Below are positions 62,761 through 64,000 of a DNA stretch of 64,000 bases, piece after piece. The DNA is taken from the NCBI RefSeq assembly GCF_900167455.1, contig NZ_FUWJ01000002.1, positions 620,305 to 684,304 of the forward strand, given 5' to 3'. The DNA comes from Enhydrobacter aerosaccus. GTDB taxonomy: Bacteria; Pseudomonadota; Alphaproteobacteria; Reyranellales; Reyranellaceae. Numbering within the stretch: position 1 is the first letter of the stretch; each line of letters opens with the position of its first letter. Below the pieces are notes generated by a model. It saw nothing but the letters and a program-made list of their open reading frames with translations. It was not told the DNA's origin and searched no databases. Made by a program: the position numbers and the translations under genes.

Positions 62761-64000
62761 ATGGATAGTTTCGACTACGTGATTGTCGGCGCCGGGTCGG
62801 CCGGCAGCGTGCTCGCCAATCGGCTGAGCGAAGACGGCACCGTGACCGTCTGCGTGCTCGAGGCCGGTCCCCGCGACTGGCATCCATTCATCCATATCCC
62901 GGCCGGCTTCATGTACACGCTGGTCGATCCCAAAGTGAACTGGCTCTATTCCGCGGAGGCGAGCGAATGGACGGGCGGACGCCGGATCGCGGCACCCCGC
63001 GGCAAGACCCTGGGCGGCTCGAGTTCGATCAACGGCCACATCTACAATCGCGGCCAGCGCCTCGATTTCGATGGCTGGGCGCAGCGGGGCAATCGCGGCT
63101 GGGGCTATGCCGATGTCCTGCCCTACTTCCGCCGCAGCGAACGCCGCATCGCCCACGAGGTCGATGACACGTTCCGCGGTCGCGAGGGCCAGATGCCAAT
63201 CACCGATCTGGAGTGGCGAGATCCGCTGTGCGAAGCGTTCATCGAGGGGGCCGTCGAGATGGGCATCCCGCTGAATCGCGACTACAACGGCGCCCAGCAA
63301 GCCGGCGTGAACTACGTCCAGCGCATCATCCGCAACGGCCGACGCGTCAGCGCGGCGCGGGGCTATCTCCATCCGGCCATGAAGCGGCCGAACCTCACGG
63401 TCAGGACCAACGCGCACGCGACGTCCATCGTGCTGGAGGGAAAGAAGGCGGTCGGCGTCCGCTATCGCAAGGGCGGGCGAAACGGTCCGGAAATCGAGGT
63501 CCGGGCGCGGCGAGAGGTCATTCTGAGTGGAGGCTCGGTAAACTCGCCGCAGCTCCTGCAACTGTCGGGCATCGGACCGGCTCCCCTCCTTCAATCGCTC
63601 GGCATCGCCGTGCAGCACGAGTTGCCTGGCGTAGGCGAGAACCTGCGCGACCATTACGCGCCGCGCTTCGTCGCCCGAGTCAAGAACGCCGAGACGATCA
63701 ACGAGAAGTCGCATGGCCTGAAGCTAGCCGGCGAGGTCATGAAGTATTTCGTGTCGCGCAAGGGCATCCTCGCCCTCAACCCGACGCTCATCTATGTGTT
63801 CTGGAAGTCGGACGAGCATATCGACAACTACGACCTGCAGCTCACCTTCACGCCGGCGAGCTACAAGGAAGGCGTCCAATCCAAGTTGGACGATTTCCCG
63901 GGCATGACCATCGCTTCCTGGCAACAGCGACCGGACAGCGTGGGCTACGTTCGCGCGAAATCGGCCGACCCGTTCGTCCATCCGATCATCCAGCCGAACT
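62761..64000 (+). CDS. GMC-family oxidoreductase (choline dehydrogenase-like), partial
   Basis: The first 413 codons, running off the right edge of the window. FAD site VIVGAGSAGSVLANRLSED, then the GMC signature 1 GKTLGGSSSINGHIYNRG and signature 2 GGSVNSPQLLQLSGIGP. FAD-dependent alcohol dehydrogenases or oxidases of this family act on choline, alcohols or polyethylene glycol. ATG 62761 is preceded by GGAGGAAGG. It diverges from the liv genes and may oxidise the substance they import. The C-terminal catalytic His is outside the window. Confidence 0.93.
   Translation, partial: MDSFDYVIVGAGSAGSVLANRLSEDGTVTVCVLEAGPRDWHPFIHIPAGFMYTLVDPKVNWLYSAEASEWTGGRRIAAPRGKTLGGSSSINGHIYNRGQRLDFDGWAQRGNRGWGYADVLPYFRRSERRIAHEVDDTFRGREGQMPITDLEWRDPLCEAFIEGAVEMGIPLNRDYNGAQQAGVNYVQRIIRNGRRVSAARGYLHPAMKRPNLTVRTNAHATSIVLEGKKAVGVRYRKGGRNGPEIEVRARREVILSGGSVNSPQLLQLSGIGPAPLLQSLGIAVQHELPGVGENLRDHYAPRFVARVKNAETINEKSHGLKLAGEVMKYFVSRKGILALNPTLIYVFWKSDEHIDNYDLQLTFTPASYKEGVQSKLDDFPGMTIASWQQRPDSVGYVRAKSADPFVHPIIQPN

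Noticed and set aside
1..64000. CRISPR arrays, tRNA/rRNA genes, insertion sequences, integrases
   Set aside because: No direct-repeat/spacer pattern, tRNA cloverleaf, rRNA segment, transposase or integrase motif was seen in reading the window.

Overview
The window is a 64 kb stretch of GC-rich, densely coded bacterial chromosome. The gene content (hopanoid hpn genes, HWE-family kinase fused to CheB/CheR, rutABCD, pqqABCDE, many TTG/GTG starts, frequent 4-base stop/start overlaps) points to a free-living alphaproteobacterium, perhaps of the Hyphomicrobiales or of Rhodospirillales/Reyranella-like lineages; the exact genus cannot be read from the sequence. No tRNA, rRNA, CRISPR array, transposase or phage gene was seen, so this looks like metabolic core/accessory chromosome rather than an island.

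Layout. 0.2-11.1 kb: hopanoid cluster. ispH-hpnH run rightward and converge on a leftward operon, ferritin-like gene-hpnA-hpnB-hpnC-hpnD-hpnE-shc-hpnG, in which consecutive genes from hpnA on overlap by a few bases. Together they lead from isoprenoid precursors through presqualene diphosphate and squalene to hopene, adenosylhopane and ribosylhopane. 11.4-15.0 kb: PPK2 polyphosphate kinase, a small unknown protein and a DUF3141 protein with a PHA-synthase-like Cys-Asp-His arrangement. 15.1-15.8 kb: a 40-residue membrane peptide and a SET-domain protein. 15.9-19.7 kb: ssuACBD sulfonate uptake and desulfonation. 20.0-25.2 kb: a PQQ module with sorbosone-dehydrogenase-like enzyme, dihaem cytochrome c and pqqABCDE (pqqA is only 25 codons). 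25.4-31.0 kb: CaiB CoA-transferase, HtpG, GH15 glucoamylase.

31.2-37.5 kb: a signalling block with stand-alone CheB, a 1201-residue CheB-CheR-PAS-HWE kinase, a single-domain response regulator, and a convergent REC-Crp/Fnr fusion, with a 98-bp palindromic element between the two regulators. 38.0-42.2 kb: tripartite drug efflux (HlyD-DHA2 MFS-NodT lipoprotein). 42.3-47.2 kb: D-2-hydroxyacid dehydrogenase, a PuuE-like deacetylase, and a leftward rutABCD pyrimidine-ring catabolism operon preceded by a consensus-quality sigma-54 motif. 47.3-55.5 kb: small basic and membrane proteins, a HyuA-like protein without its HyuB partner, a PPC/DUF296 protein, a lipoprotein, an amidohydrolase, a secreted small protein with a clear terminator, a Tat-signal SDR and a second polysaccharide deacetylase. 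55.6-64 kb: a PEP-mutase/isocitrate-lyase family protein, an acyl-CoA-dehydrogenase-like monooxygenase, a branched-chain-type ABC transporter whose binding protein faces its own livHMGF genes, and the first 413 codons of a GMC oxidoreductase that runs off the right edge.

The most interesting items are the di-iron ferritin-like gene at the head of the hpn operon, the CheB/CheR-HWE/REC/REC-Crp signalling set, the DUF3141 catalytic-triad observation, the sigma-54 site almost abutting rutA, the hairpin just after pqqA, and several very small membrane or leader peptides.
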